Below are positions 26,488 to 33,644 of a DNA stretch of 33,644 nt, in pieces. The notes under the pieces are model-generated. The model was not told where the DNA came from, did no database searches, and worked only from the letters and a program-made list of their open reading frames with translations. Within the stretch, counting starts at the first letter, position 1. Each line of letters begins with the position of its first letter. Made by a program: the position numbers and the translations under genes. Source of the stretch: Candidatus Kuenenia stuttgartensis (GTDB taxonomy: Bacteria > Planctomycetota > Planctomycetia > Isosphaerales > Isosphaeraceae); NCBI GenBank assembly GCA_945872325.1, contig CAMBZY010000002.1, positions 1 to 33,644 of the forward strand, given 5' to 3'.

Positions 26488-26535
26488 TGCACCTTTTTGC
26501 GGATGTTTTCCCTTTGTTTTAGAAAGACCTTTCCC

Positions 26536-26853
26536 ATGACAAGTTTTAAGAATCTCAAGGCTTACGTGAAATCCGTGATGCAAGCCGCTCCTGGCTCAAT
26601 TCGGGGCTATGTCAACACCAGTGAACTGACTCGCGTCCTGTTCTTTGCATTAGCCGCCGGTGGATCAACCAGCGTCATTCTCTCAGGCCTGAATGAATCA
26701 CTCCAAACGATTCTGGTTCAGCCTGCCGATTTTGCCGTTGGGTCAGCCATTTTGGTCACGATTATTGAAATTCTACGACGGATTCAACATGGCCGTGAAG
26801 TCCCACCAACGGTGAGTTCTCAGACTGTTGATGAAGTCAATAAAACCAATTGA
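26536..26853 (+). CDS. Small two-TM membrane protein, holin-like
   Basis: The track ORF starts at 26497, but ATG 26536 (105 aa, MTSFKNLKAYV) gives a sensible protein: a basic amphipathic N-terminus, two hydrophobic segments (VLFFALAAGGSTSVILSGL and FAVGSAILVTIIEIL) separated by a short polar turn, and a polar C-terminus (VSSQTVDEVNKTN). Size and topology resemble holins, which form membrane lesions at lysis, although holin genes are usually placed at the end of late operons rather than in the head module. A membrane-anchored head or DNA-injection factor is an alternative. The ribosome site is weak. Confidence 0.65.
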   Translation: MTSFKNLKAYVKSVMQAAPGSIRGYVNTSELTRVLFFALAAGGSTSVILSGLNESLQTILVQPADFAVGSAILVTIIEILRRIQHGREVPPTVSSQTVDEVNKTN

Positions 26854-26901
26854 TTTCTGATTTAAATTCTCGCTGTCAATTATGACTGCGACCATAAAAA
26901 T

Positions 26902-26925
26902 GGGCGAGGCAATTTCGTCTCGCCC
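26902..26925 (+). terminator. Hairpin between the holin-like and capsid genes
   Basis: A 7-bp GC stem (gggcgag / ctcgccc) with a 10-base loop, followed by aattt. It lies 49 bases after the holin-like stop and 72 bases before the capsid start. It may attenuate read-through or act as an mRNA processing/stability site that raises capsid expression. Confidence 0.4.
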
Positions 26926-26996
26926 AATTTCTCCTATATGTCATTCATTCAATTCCCTCTGATTCAAACCAAAATCCTGAAAGGTGAATTTTTCCC

Positions 26997-28136
26997 ATGC
27001 CATCGACCTTTTCTCAAGGCATTGAATTCGTCAACGATTTCAAAGACCAGATTCGTAACGAAATTCATGCCGTTTCCATGAACTGGTTTGTCAATCGCTG
27101 CCCACTTGTCACCCGTTTGCCACGTATTCCTGTGGCTTCCACAACCTTTACAGTCGTCAGTCGTGTAGCGCGTCCCCGAACATTAAAACTCGGCGCAGCT
27201 CTATCAGCCATCGACTCATCGGCTACTTTCAGCGACGCCAGTTATCTGATGGTTGGCGATGTTTTGGAACTGGTTTCAGGCGAGCGGATTGAAATCACTG
27301 GCGAAGTGAATGTTTCCACAAATGCTGTCACCATCCGCCGAGCCGCTGAAGGCACCACCGCAGCCACCGGAGCACTCAACGACACCGTCAGACTGGTCGG
27401 AAACAGCCGCACAGGTGGCGAAGTCAACCAACTGGCCGTGGCCATGAAACCTCTAGTCACCTCTCAGTTCTGTCAGACGTGGCAACACCCTGTTCAGATT
27501 TCCGGTTCTTTACAAGCCGCAACCGGTTTTAGCTCTGCTGCGAGTGGAGGAACTCCTCTCGATCAGGCCCGAATGGACGGACTTCAAAACCTGATGGACG
27601 ACATGGAATCCACAAGCTACTACGGACGTGGTGAAGATCCCGCTCTGGTTGCCAGACCCAAACAGAAAGGCTTGAAAACGCTCATCACTACCAATCTCGT
27701 AACAAGTCCCACGAGTGCATCTGCTTACAAAGCTACGGACCTGATCCGCGACACCCTCGAACGCTGCCGCACAAATGGTGGTAATCCTGATGTGATGCTT
27801 CTCTCGTCAAACTTCATGACTGGCCTGGCTGTCTGGGGCCATGCTGTTCAAAGGATCGACGCCGGAACAAGTGTCTTTGGCGTTCCTATCAATGTGTTTG
27901 AAGCGCCGTTTCTGGGCGGAATCACACTGATTGAAGCTCCTCTGCTGCGTCCATTCACGGCAGTTGCATTAACGAGCTCGGAAATTCGGATGCGTGTCAA
28001 GCGCAACGAATTCTGGAACTCTCGCGGTGTTCGTGGAGATGCTGTGGAAGGCGACTGGATCGCCGAAGGTGCCATCGAACTTCAAAACGAGTCGCATCAT
28101 GCCTGGCTTGAAGGTATCACAGCTTTCTCTGCATAA
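26997..28136 (+). CDS. Major capsid protein (SU10/DUF5309-like, HK97 fold expected)
   Basis: A 379-residue protein with a good ribosome site (AAAGGTGA about 8 bases upstream). Sequence order resembles the SU10-like capsid group: an N-terminal arm (FVNDFKDQIRNEIHAVSMNW), a beta-rich insert (GERIEITGEVNVSTNAVTIR, then EGTTAATGALNDTVRLVGN), a central KPLVTSQFCQTWQHPVQISG, a conserved-looking ESTSYYGRGEDPA at the A-domain transition, and a C-terminal P-loop/A-domain with MLLSSNFMTGLAVWG and VPINVFEAPFLGG. It would form the icosahedral shell. It contains no obvious propeptide cleavage site; scaffolding by the upstream gene is plausible. The frame is intact. Confidence 0.75.
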   Translation: MPSTFSQGIEFVNDFKDQIRNEIHAVSMNWFVNRCPLVTRLPRIPVASTTFTVVSRVARPRTLKLGAALSAIDSSATFSDASYLMVGDVLELVSGERIEITGEVNVSTNAVTIRRAAEGTTAATGALNDTVRLVGNSRTGGEVNQLAVAMKPLVTSQFCQTWQHPVQISGSLQAATGFSSAASGGTPLDQARMDGLQNLMDDMESTSYYGRGEDPALVARPKQKGLKTLITTNLVTSPTSASAYKATDLIRDTLERCRTNGGNPDVMLLSSNFMTGLAVWGHAVQRIDAGTSVFGVPINVFEAPFLGGITLIEAPLLRPFTAVALTSSEIRMRVKRNEFWNSRGVRGDAVEGDWIAEGAIELQNESHHAWLEGITAFSA

Positions 28137-28143
28137 TTTTTTC

Positions 28144-28851
28144 ATGTCACATTTTCCCCGCAAATGGGATATCACCAATCTTGTTTGCGGGATTCCGTTT
28201 GGAAATCAGAAAAAAAGGCGGGAAGTGATGGTCACCAATGAAGATATTGTGATGAGTTATCCGGATCAATTGATTCAGGTGTCTGAATCTTCGTGTCGAA
28301 TCGACTCGTTTTCAGCCGTGTTTGATAGTCTTGATGCGTGGTTGCTGAAATCACCATTTAATCCATTGATTTCGAACATGGCGATTGGAATGATCGTCCA
28401 GCTTGTGGAATTAAATGCGGTGAATCCCAGAAACGGCCTCTATCTGGTCAAGTCGCTTCAAGCCGACGGTTTTCAATTGCGATTGGCTGGTTATGATGTT
28501 CCAGTGGGTCGTGGGCCAGGCGTTTCGTTCGGATCGGCCACGGTGCAGGCCACTGTCCTTGATTTTTCGAGCTTCATTCATTCGGCTCAGGCAACTGTAG
28601 ACGCTCATTTAAAGAATTCTGTTTCCATCATGGATGATATTTTGACCAACAGGGCGAACGACGTGGTGAAACTACTCTCGCTGATGCGAATGGGATCCAG
28701 TTCTGCTTTTCTCAAAGATTCTCTAGGTTTGACCGATGGCTCTCTACTGGATCTTGAGCAGCGATTGCTCACAGATTTAAAAGCCCAGATCCTGATGGCC
28801 ATAACACGTCAATCCATCAATTCAGGCCGTTGGACACGTCTGATCCGCTGA
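28144..28851 (+). CDS. Unknown structural protein between capsid and tail spike
   Basis: The track ORF (27994) overlaps the capsid gene; ATG 28144, 7 bases after the capsid stop, gives 235 residues (MSHFPRKWDITN). ATG 28228, preceded by GGGAAG, is an alternative. The protein is mixed alpha/beta with no membrane segment: a beta-rich core (LYLVKSLQADGFQLRLAGYD) followed by helices (HSAQATVDAHLKNSVSIMDDIL). Its place suggests a head-tail connector or neck protein, but no family is recognised. Coding-strand composition becomes G-rich from here on, unlike the C-rich head genes. Confidence 0.7.
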   Translation: MSHFPRKWDITNLVCGIPFGNQKKRREVMVTNEDIVMSYPDQLIQVSESSCRIDSFSAVFDSLDAWLLKSPFNPLISNMAIGMIVQLVELNAVNPRNGLYLVKSLQADGFQLRLAGYDVPVGRGPGVSFGSATVQATVLDFSSFIHSAQATVDAHLKNSVSIMDDILTNRANDVVKLLSLMRMGSSSAFLKDSLGLTDGSLLDLEQRLLTDLKAQILMAITRQSINSGRWTRLIR

Positions 28852-28925
28852 TCAGAAAAGTTGTATTTCAAGAGTAACAATCAACTCCCATTTTTCGTTC
28901 CATAACACCAGAAAGCAATAAAACC

Positions 28926-31900
28926 ATGTCAGCAGCTATTGGAGGGTCCGTGAACCCGAATGATTCCAACGGACTTTTTGTCGATGTACGCGACTTCGGA
29001 GCCCGGGCCGTACACAATTTCAATAACACTCCAGCCTTTCAGGCTGCTGTGGATTATGTCGCATCCAAAGGCGGCGGGACCGTTTTTATTCCTGCTTGTA
29101 CAGAGTTTCCGAACTTCTATTTTCTTGAGAAACCGGTGCATGTCACTGGTGACCGAATTGCAATTGTAGGTGAAGGCAAAAATGCCACCACATTATGGAC
29201 ATGGGGACCAGCCTTTATTTATGGAAATCATCCAAAGACCTGGCAAAGCGGCACGTCCTATACCGACACGGAAACGGGCGCTGTGGTGCCTTTGCGTGAC
29301 GCTAAAAACAACTTCATTTTTGATGAGCGATATCGGTCCGATATCTTCCGGTTCAGGCCTCAAGGCGACTTGAAGGCCGGTGCCTCAGGCGTGCCTCCTC
29401 TGGAGTATAACATCAACACAACAGGACATACTTATGGGATACGTCCCCGGGGTGTGGTGAAAGGGATCTTTTTCGGTAACCCACTGGCGAACGGTAATTT
29501 GGTGGGGTGGGAATCGCAAACGCAAACGACATTTGATTTCATCTATTTTGCCCACGACAAGCCTGTTGAAGGTGGTATTGCAGGCATGGGTGAATTCAAT
29601 ATGCCTGACCCCTGGCTGTTCTCGGGCAGCACCAGTCGGCTCGAATTTGCATTGGCTGTGACAGACGATTCGCTGATCAATAAAGGTGTGATTCGACTTC
29701 TGATCCCTCAGCCTCAGAAAACCGGATTGCACCGGGTGAGCGTTCAGGTGGATTGGGTTTTGAAGCGTTTCTCGGTCTTTGTGGACCGTGTTCAGGTCAA
29801 TTTTACGATTGATTATCCAAATGGAATTCAACCATCGGAATTATTCACCAAGTTCACCAGTTTTGCACGCTGGGAATACTCCGATTTCTCGATCGGTTCG
29901 CGATGCCGAAATGGTCGAGTCAATGATATTGCAAATTACACGAAGACCGATTACACGATTATCGCCACGAAAGTCTGGACAAGTATCCTCTATGTCCATT
30001 CCACAGCAGGCTCGGCGCAAACCCGGATTGATGGAAAGGTTTTGACAGATGAAGACACCTTCATGAAAGCGGCAGCGGGTTCTTTGGCTGGTCTGAATAT
30101 ACGCGAAGGGACGGGAATTGATTTACAGGTTTTAAATCACAATTTTGACAAATGCTATGGAATGCTTGTTCCAATAGGAGATGGGCCAAGGGCGATCTCA
30201 AATTGCCGTCTGGCGGATCTCACAATCCTTGGCTTCGGCTTCGCTCATAATTGCGATGGAATTACTCTGGGATGCTATTTGCACTTAACGATTGATAACA
30301 TCTCAATTCGGGACGGTTTTTTTAATAGTATTGGGGCCCTGAATATTTATGTGAGTTATCCATTGGAGATGAATTCCTGTGAGTTGGGTGCGAGAGGAAA
30401 TTCGTTTTTTGCCGCGAACAGCAGCATGGTTCATGCGAAAAACACCACGTTTGGCTATGTGGGCCGGTCGGCGATCCGGATGGTTGGGAGCGGCAGTATT
30501 TGGGACGGTGGGATCACCAACGATTTCAGCACCCAGGCGGAAGCCTTTTTTATTGGATATGACGGCGACAGTATTGGAGCAGGGCACAGATTCGAAAATA
30601 TCATGATTGATACAGAGGGATATCGCACGAATCCACGAGTTGCGATGTTCTACCTCCAAAAGTCGTGGTATCACATGGGTAATAAATTCGTTCTGAAGAA
30701 TGTTGGATACGGCACAAATTCGAACTGTCCCGTGATTTATCTTGATGATAAGACGATTCGCGACTGGACGAATTTTCCAGGCGTGGTTGAGGTGGAAAAT
30801 TGTGATTTTAATGGAGACGGACCGATCTTACGAGTTCGTGGTAAAGATTGGCGAGGAACTGTAAAAGTGAGACGCTATTGGTGTACTGAAAACGTCATGG
30901 AGATCATGCCATCCATATATGATTATTCCAACATAAAAACGGTGCACGACGACTTTTATTCCCCCCCTAATACGGGAGGATGGTTACCTAACGCCCATCG
31001 TATTGAGATTGGTCTCCCGCCTGAGGGAGGCGTTTCGACATGGGGATGCAGTCAGGCAGGTTTGGAAGGTTCGGCGGTTCCGCCTGTTTGGACGCCTCTT
31101 CAATTTCGGCCTTCTCGCAAAAAGAATGTCCTCAGTGGCAACGTTTTCGCCAGTTTTTATATGGATGCAAACCTCACGCACCCGTCGATCTCTGCACCAG
31201 TCAAGCTCAAGTCAGGCATTTTTCACGACCGTGTATCTGGCCAGATCCTTGAATATATTCTCAATCGTACGGGGGTATTCTATAAAGATATGGTTAGGTT
31301 TGGGCTTGATCCAGCCTTGCTTCACAGGTCGATTGATTTGAATAATGCAATGAAACTGTCGGTGATCATGGATAATTCGACGACTTGGAATCCAGCCAGT
31401 GGGGGCGTGAAAACGAATAAAACGGCCATTTCGATTGCAGGCACTGCTTGGTCAGGCGATCCGGTGATCCGTCAGAGGCAATTTGGAATGGCGGTCTGGC
31501 TTGGGGACCCGAAATGGGAAGGCATGAAAGCGTATGCAATGATTTATGGCAGAACTTTGCCACAAAAACCGGGGTTTTTTGATGGACAAACGGTGACCAT
31601 TCCCGTGGGTGGACTTTCTTTGAATCATTCCGTGCGTGATGGTTCATGGTCCAAGATCGCTCAGAATCAGATTCTTGACTGGGTATTTGGGAACGCAACG
31701 ACCGCTTTTCCGACCACGTTTTATCTGGGGCTCTCCAAATCGCCAATCACGGCGGATGGAACCGGGATTACGGAAGTGACTGGTGGTGGATACACCCGGG
31801 TAGCGGTGCCACTTTCAGGGTCGAATTTCAAGGCCCATGACGAGTATAAATCCACATGGTCGAACGCCCGGTCGATCAGTTTTGGGGTTCCAACGGCCGA

Positions 31901-32048
31901 CTGGGGCGACTGCGACTGGTTCTTCCTGAGCGATGCCCCAACAGGCGGTAATGTCTGGGCCTCAGGGCCTTTGCATCGTCCATTGACTGTTCGGTCAGGT
32001 GAATCGGCTCCGGTATTCCTGCCAGGATGCCTCCAGATTCAGGTTTGA
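28926..32048 (+). CDS. Beta-helix tail spike with lectin-like insert and phage tail-fibre C-terminus
   Basis: A 1040-residue protein. Residues ~15-95 form the start of a pectate-lyase-3 fold (FVDVRDFGARAVHNFNNTPA, then GGGTVFIPA). Residues ~150-390 look like an inserted concanavalin/LamG-type jelly roll (GIFFGNPLANGNLVGWESQ, then RLEFALAVTDDSL and GLHRVSVQVDWVLKRFSVFV). Parallel beta-helix rungs resume at ~420-690 (DLTILGFGFAHNCDGITLG, MNSCELGARGNSFFA). Residues ~910-1040 form a phage tail-fibre domain (FYLGLSKSPITADGTG, GGGYTRVAVPLSG). The likely function is adsorption and glycan binding or cleavage at the host surface. No signal peptide. No tail-tube, sheath or tape-measure gene precedes it, which suggests a short-tailed particle. 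Confidence 0.82.
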   Translation: MSAAIGGSVNPNDSNGLFVDVRDFGARAVHNFNNTPAFQAAVDYVASKGGGTVFIPACTEFPNFYFLEKPVHVTGDRIAIVGEGKNATTLWTWGPAFIYGNHPKTWQSGTSYTDTETGAVVPLRDAKNNFIFDERYRSDIFRFRPQGDLKAGASGVPPLEYNINTTGHTYGIRPRGVVKGIFFGNPLANGNLVGWESQTQTTFDFIYFAHDKPVEGGIAGMGEFNMPDPWLFSGSTSRLEFALAVTDDSLINKGVIRLLIPQPQKTGLHRVSVQVDWVLKRFSVFVDRVQVNFTIDYPNGIQPSELFTKFTSFARWEYSDFSIGSRCRNGRVNDIANYTKTDYTIIATKVWTSILYVHSTAGSAQTRIDGKVLTDEDTFMKAAAGSLAGLNIREGTGIDLQVLNHNFDKCYGMLVPIGDGPRAISNCRLADLTILGFGFAHNCDGITLGCYLHLTIDNISIRDGFFNSIGALNIYVSYPLEMNSCELGARGNSFFAANSSMVHAKNTTFGYVGRSAIRMVGSGSIWDGGITNDFSTQAEAFFIGYDGDSIGAGHRFENIMIDTEGYRTNPRVAMFYLQKSWYHMGNKFVLKNVGYGTNSNCPVIYLDDKTIRDWTNFPGVVEVENCDFNGDGPILRVRGKDWRGTVKVRRYWCTENVMEIMPSIYDYSNIKTVHDDFYSPPNTGGWLPNAHRIEIGLPPEGGVSTWGCSQAGLEGSAVPPVWTPLQFRPSRKKNVLSGNVFASFYMDANLTHPSISAPVKLKSGIFHDRVSGQILEYILNRTGVFYKDMVRFGLDPALLHRSIDLNNAMKLSVIMDNSTTWNPASGGVKTNKTAISIAGTAWSGDPVIRQRQFGMAVWLGDPKWEGMKAYAMIYGRTLPQKPGFFDGQTVTIPVGGLSLNHSVRDGSWSKIAQNQILDWVFGNATTAFPTTFYLGLSKSPITADGTGITEVTGGGYTRVAVPLSGSNFKAHDEYKSTWSNARSISFGVPTADWGDCDWFFLSDAPTGGNVWASGPLHRPLTVRSGESAPVFLPGCLQIQV

Positions 32049-32071
32049 TTGGTGGACGTGTTTTTGTTCCA

Positions 32072-32116
32072 GCCGAGTGTTTTTTGAATTTCAAAAAGAG
32101 CCTGAAAACACTCGGC
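32072..32116 (+). terminator. Long hairpin after the tail-spike gene
   Basis: A perfect 12-bp stem (gccgagtgtttt / aaaacactcggc) with a 21-base loop starts 24 bases after the spike stop. The sequence after the 3' arm (aaccatgacc) has no T-run on the + strand, so it would be a weak intrinsic terminator or an RNA processing site before the next gene at 32177. Confidence 0.45.
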
Positions 32117-32488
32117 AACCATGACCATATTTGTTGAAAAATGATCGCATCACCATAAAAAGAAGGGTTAGAGAAAATGGCACTTCGTATTCGATTTCAG
32201 TATGTGACCGGCACGAAACTTGGATATAGCGTGGAGAGGCTGGCCGATGGCCTGTTTCTGGACATGATGGACACAACCTTTAAGTCGTCCCCCAGTCAGG
32301 TGATTGGTATCCTGGCTGAATCGGCCACCCCTTATCTGGGATTATTTCGGGCCACCATGATCGCCACACCTCCGCTTCAATTCAGCAACGGGAATTATGC
32401 GATTTCGATCCATAATATAGGAGCTGGAAATCAGGTGGTGGCTGTCCTGTCGGCTCAAATGATTTCAGGAGATGACAACAATGTTGCT

Positions 32489-32700
32489 GCAAATGGAGTG
32501 GACCTCGCCGCCATGACAAAGTCGATTTGGGATTATTCCACCACTAGTGTCACTCTGGCCGGAAGTGTCGGACAGTTGTTCAAAGACAACCTCGACGCAA
32601 AGATCAGCACAAGATCGGTTTACGCTGGTGGGCCCGTGCTTTCTGTCACTCAGCCGGTTACGGTTGGGACGAATCAGGATAAATCCGAATATAGCTTTAT
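32489..32700 (+). repeat. 71-codon tandem repeat, unit 1 (212 nt)
   Basis: It aligns with unit 2 along its whole length; shared stretches include acaaagtcgatttggga and the codons for VTQPVTVGTN. It is one base shorter than unit 2, which breaks the reading frame at the unit junction. Confidence 0.7.
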
Positions 32701-32913
32701 GCCAATGCGATGGACCTTATCGTCATAACAAAGTCGATTTGGGATGTTTCCACCAATAGTGTCATTCTGGCTGGAAGTGTTGGCCGGTTGATGAAAGACA
32801 ATCTCAACGCAACGGCAATCACAAGAATAGTTTACGATGGTAGGTCCGTGCTTGCCGTGACTCAGCCGGTCACGGTTGGTACGAATCACGATAAATCGGG
32901 ATATAGCCTGAAT
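32701..32913 (+). repeat. 71-codon tandem repeat, unit 2 (213 nt)
   Basis: It starts at gccaatgcgatggac, matching the start of unit 1 and of the broken third unit at 32914 (gccaatggattggat). Most differences from unit 1 are codon-level substitutions, so the duplication predates the frame damage. Confidence 0.7.
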
Positions 32914-33161
32914 GCCAATGGATTGGATCTGGTCATGGTGGAAACGGGAGTGAATTTAGGCAAGCGGTTTCGCCAATCCTGGCGGCGACGGCGGAAGTGA
33001 TTTCAAGGCCATCCACTGGCCAGATTACGATTAAGGCTGGGAATAATTCCTCGAGGGATTGTGGCGACCAGGGATAAAATTGGGAATAGAACGACTGTCG
33101 TTTTGACTCTGCCCGTGTGATCAACAAGTTACGGCGGAAGTGGCTTGGATTTTCGGTTCGG

Positions 33162-33190
33162 CCCGCTGACTTTCAGCGGGTCAAATTTTT
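33162..33190 (+). terminator. Intrinsic terminator after the phage-type operon
   Basis: A perfect 8-bp stem cccgctga / tcagcggg with a 3-base loop (ctt) is followed by tcaaattttt. It lies 42 bases after the last in-frame stop of the broken repeat gene and is the most textbook-like terminator in the window. Confidence 0.8.
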
Positions 33191-33501
33191 GTAATGGTTA
33201 TACTTTGAGCGGCCAGCCATGAGATTTGTAGGGTGCCGATGTATCGCACCAGCACGACCAACAAAACCTTGAATGTCGATAACTTGAATCAACATCAGTT
33301 CATGAAAGAAAAAAGACTCCACGCGAATCTGTCATGCGGGTGGGATACATTCACACCCTACAAGACCGGGGCATTGTTATTCAGTAAAGCGAACCTTGCT
33401 CGCGCTGCGAGTTTGTTTTCGGGATGCAAGATAGACAGTTCGTGGGTCGTATTGGCCTTTCTCCGTCTTTTTAGAAATCTTCAGAAACGGTGGTGATCAG
33501 G
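33191..33501. other. Gene-free stretch between the terminator and the last gene
   Basis: No supported gene. It holds an imperfect hairpin at 33232-33250 (ggtg-cgat pairing with atcg-cacc, with one bulged C) and the right copy of the dispersed repeat. The 87-aa track ORF at 33233 spans both elements and is probably not coding. Confidence 0.5.
33394..33413 (+). repeat. Dispersed repeat, right copy
   Basis: It matches the unit at 22383-22402 at 19 of 20 positions (one g-to-a change) in the same orientation. The flanking sequences differ after a few bases, so the shared core is short. Confidence 0.6.
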
Positions 33502-33644
33502 ATGTCAGCGACATTTTTTCCGGTCGATTATTTCAATTATGTCGTGAATGGGTTGGGGACTGGAGGTTCATCTGGTTCAGGATCCTCTGGTGATCAGATT
33601 ATGAATATCCTCCAGAATATGGCGATTGGACTTGGCGATGCGGT
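33502..33644 (+). CDS. Start of a phage-like or unknown gene, truncated by the window edge
   Basis: ATG 33502 has GGTGGTGATCAGG just upstream, and the frame is open to the last base (47 codons). The start MSATFFPVDYFNYVVNGLG is followed by a Gly/Ser linker (GTGGSSGSGSSGD) and a helix (QIMNILQNMAIGLGD). Gly/Ser-linked segments of this kind are common in tail or host-recognition proteins, but nothing more can be said from the fragment. The terminator and repeat upstream suggest a new transcription unit. Confidence 0.6.
   Translation, partial: MSATFFPVDYFNYVVNGLGTGGSSGSGSSGDQIMNILQNMAIGLGDA

Larger units (their letters stand above)
32177..33120 (+). pseudogene. Frameshifted phage tail/receptor-type gene with two 71-codon repeats
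   Basis: The first frame (32177-32728, 183 aa; ribosome site AGAAGGG...AGAGA) holds one repeat unit, VDLAAMTKSIWDYSTTSVTLAGSVG. The next unit (MDLIVITKSIWDVSTNSVILAGSVG) lies in another frame: the units are 212 bases apart where 213 keeps the frame, a one-base loss near 32698. A third unit begins and is broken again at about 32956: the frame must shift to read RQAVSPILAATAEVIS. A further shift near 33051 is needed to read RGIVATRDKIGNRTTVVLTL before the TGA at 33118-33120. Reassembled, the protein would be about 314 residues. The original may have been a tail-associated or adsorption protein; the end resembles a repeated C-terminal domain I recall from planctomycete phage-like genes. Confidence 0.7.

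Noticed and set aside
32177-33120. Programmed frameshift or phase-variable gene
   Set aside because: At least three separate shifts are needed and no slippery heptamer or long homopolymer is present at the junctions; decay is simpler.
33233-33496. 87-aa ORF before the last gene
   Set aside because: It spans an imperfect hairpin and the dispersed repeat; part of its protein (NLARAASLFSG) is just the translation of that repeat.

Overview
The window looks like chromosomal DNA from a planctomycete. Three things point there. The 1011-residue secreted protein (beta-propeller, HEAT-type repeats, C-terminal CxxCH cytochrome) is an architecture typical of Planctomycetes/PVC bacteria. Short extragenic repeats of the 'ccgggggctag' and 'cttgctcgcgctgcg' type, which I recall from planctomycete genomes, occur between genes. 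Most genes also lack a strong Shine-Dalgarno. No tRNA, rRNA, CRISPR array, insertion sequence, integrase or transposase was seen.

Left part (1-12.9 kb, all + strand): the tail of a truncated gene; a winged-helix protein ending in a 15-nt tandem repeat; a 60-bp nearly perfect palindrome; a Ycf46-like AAA+ ATPase; then a tight operon with 4-bp overlaps encoding a PVC-type propeller/cytochrome protein, a Tat-exported isochorismatase-like protein and a Tat-exported NodB-type polysaccharide deacetylase. Next come a large integral membrane protein resembling GT-C glycosyltransferases, a small alpha/beta protein and an MFS transporter with two hairpins in its leader.

Middle part (12.9-22 kb, - strand): a cluster of extragenic repeats, a 1389-residue SWIM-SNF2 helicase with a very long proline-rich linker, then the replication block dnaN-dciA-gyrB (transcribed right to left). 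dciA sits where recF lies in many bacteria. dnaA is not in the window and I found no convincing DnaA boxes, so an origin is not established.

Right part (22.6-33.6 kb, + strand): a phage-type morphogenesis cluster starts directly upstream of dnaN, in the divergent direction. The order is large terminase, portal, a 39-residue membrane peptide missed by the ORF track, a scaffold-like protein, a two-TM protein, an SU10-like major capsid protein, an unknown protein, a 1040-residue beta-helix tail spike, and a tandem-repeat tail/receptor-type gene broken by at least three frameshifts. A strong intrinsic terminator follows, and another phage-like gene runs off the right edge. No integration, replication, lysogeny or long-tail genes are visible. 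The cluster is therefore either part of a short-tailed prophage whose other genes lie beyond the window, or a decaying/domesticated packaging module parked beside the replication genes. Base skew flips between the head genes (C-rich coding strand) and the tail-spike side (G-rich), and two near-identical 20-nt repeats lie on either side of the cluster.
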